Assembly (NCBI GenBank): GCA_964442745.1
Contig: CAYUAI010000090.1
Location: forward strand, 1-16,089
DNA: 16,089 nt
Origin: CAYUAI01 sp964442745
Lineage (GTDB): Bacteria > Pseudomonadota > Gammaproteobacteria > S012-40
Direction of reading: 5' to 3'
Shown: piece by piece, positions 15,344 through 16,089 of the stretch
Numbering within the stretch: position 1 is the stretch's first letter
How the letters are laid out: the number at the start of each line of letters is the position of its first letter
Translations under genes and position numbers: made by a program
Notes under the pieces: model-generated
The model's database searches: none
Told to the model about the DNA's origin: nothing
What the model saw: only the letters and a program-made list of their open reading frames with translations

Positions 15344-15430
15344 ATGACAGTTCCGGTTGTTTTTGATCTCGATGGATTGTATCGGATATTAGCTCGCTGC
15401 ACAGAAGAAGATTTTTGGGATCACTCATGA
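15344..15430 (+). pseudogene. Detached C-terminal tail of the HipA-like kinase, same frame
   Basis: Directly after the kinase TAA, an ATG in the same reading frame opens 28 codons (beginning MTVPVVFDLDGLYRI, ending EEDFWDHS). The TGA at 15428-15430 overlaps the DUF3037 ATG (15427-15429) as ATGA. Wording of the type FDLDGLYRIL and a final DFW is what I recall at the end of intact HipA-like kinases of this kind, after a PEEW stretch like the one at 207-210. The simplest reading is one sense codon changed to TAA. The TAAATG junction could also allow reinitiation, making a separate 28-residue peptide. I have no direct evidence for either. Confidence 0.5.
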
Positions 15431-16056
15431 AAAAAATACCTTGCCAATATGCAATTGTGCGTTTTTCACCCTTTGTGGGAACTGGGGAATTCGCGAACGT
15501 AGGCCTATTGCTAATGGCTCCAAAACATGATTACTATGGGTATAAACTCGAACTTAAACGATATGGACGAATTACCCGATTTTTTGATGATTTAGAACCC
15601 AATATTTATCGCAATTCAATTAAAAATTTGGATGTGGAGTTAAAACGAATTGAAATAATGTTGAAGATTCATGGTTATGGCAAACGTTTTCAAACTAACG
15701 ATATGACGTTTGCTCAGGGCTTATTTCACGAAATAGTTCGACCACGCGAAACAATTATTAAGTTTAGTGATACGCGTGTGGTATTAGCCGATAATCCAAA
15801 AAAAAAATTGGATGAGCTGTTTGCTTATTATGTAGGACGCAGTTTTGTGACAAAAGAATATAGAGAAACTGTGTTGACGCGTGGCATAAGAAAATGGTTA
15901 ACGAGTGCAAACATAGCCGATCGTTTTATTAAGGCGCAAGTCGGTGACGAAAAATATCATTGGAATTTTCCATTTGTCGAATATAAAAACGATCATCCAA
16001 TAAAAATAATTAAACCACTTTTTTTAGGGCATGAAGAACCAGCCCTTTCAAGGTGA
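15427..16056 (+). CDS. DUF3037 family protein
   Basis: The protein has 209 residues from the ATG at 15427; a TTG at 15415 would add four residues, but TGGGA at 15416-15420 then serves as ribosome-binding site for the ATG. The N-terminal part YAIVRFSPFVGTGEFANVGLLLMAP (about 8-32) and the middle FHEIVRPRETIIKFSD followed by VLADNPKKKLDELFAYYVGR are characteristic of DUF3037, whose biochemical role is unknown. It is soluble, basic and without membrane segments. DUF3037 genes often sit beside HipA-like kinase genes, as here, and the ATGA overlap with the kinase tail shows co-translation. It may be the kinase's partner, regulator, substrate or neutraliser; none of these is shown. It is complete, ending with TGA at 16054-16056. 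Confidence 0.8.
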   Translation: MKKIPCQYAIVRFSPFVGTGEFANVGLLLMAPKHDYYGYKLELKRYGRITRFFDDLEPNIYRNSIKNLDVELKRIEIMLKIHGYGKRFQTNDMTFAQGLFHEIVRPRETIIKFSDTRVVLADNPKKKLDELFAYYVGRSFVTKEYRETVLTRGIRKWLTSANIADRFIKAQVGDEKYHWNFPFVEYKNDHPIKIIKPLFLGHEEPALSR

Positions 16057-16089
16057 ACAATCAATCGCTAGGCTCTTCACCGCGAAGCA

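Noticed and set aside
16057..16089. Further gene or terminator at the right edge
   Set aside because: Only 33 bases remain and they show neither a start with coding context nor a convincing hairpin.

Overview
The window reads as chromosomal DNA of a gammaproteobacterium, with moderate base composition and densely packed genes. The protein types support this: a TrhO-type tRNA hydroxylase, a ScsD-like membrane thioredoxin, an EF-G of the second (FusA2-like) type known from Vibrio and related genera, a standard UvrD, and a small protein resembling the DUF5062 family. I cannot name a genus. There are no rRNA or tRNA genes, no CRISPR array and no phage structural genes.

Layout. (1) 3-194: the 3' end of an unidentified plus-strand gene. 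(2) 268-1738, minus strand: trhO followed by a ScsD-like thioredoxin gene whose best start overlaps the trhO stop. (3) 1890-3689, plus: an Atm1-type ABC exporter. (4) 3719-4005: a 287-bp MITE-like element with perfect 19-bp terminal inverted repeats and a TTTA target duplication. Its right end supplies the stop codon of the minus-strand DUF5062-like gene (4000-4254). (5) 4420-7451, plus: an asparagine-synthase-type amidotransferase overlapping a family-4-like glycosyltransferase, behind a good sigma70 promoter candidate; this looks like a small glycan-modification operon. (6) 7577-8779: an HD-GYP c-di-GMP phosphodiesterase. (7) 8780-9282: a long intergenic region with a -10-like box, an FNR/CRP-like palindrome and a 34-codon ORF that overlaps the next start. 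(8) 9283-11361: a stand-alone EF-G paralogue, closed by a strong stem-loop. (9) 11412-12378: decayed insertion-sequence DNA (a patchwork transposase relic) and a long imperfect inverted repeat. (10) 12379-14586: uvrD. (11) 14696-16056: a HipA-like kinase gene followed by a DUF3037 gene.

The last block is the best candidate for an under-described system. A solitary HipA-like kinase, with no HipB-type repressor, is paired with a DUF3037 protein. Its codon use (frequent AGA, ATA, GGA) differs from its neighbours, which suggests acquisition. The kinase frame is interrupted by one in-frame TAA, after which the same frame continues for 28 codons and overlaps the DUF3037 start as ATGA. The kinase is therefore either truncated by a nonsense change or made as two pieces through reinitiation or readthrough.

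Most other genes are unrelated housekeeping or envelope functions placed side by side. Real operon-like links are trhO/thioredoxin, amidotransferase/glycosyltransferase and kinase/DUF3037.
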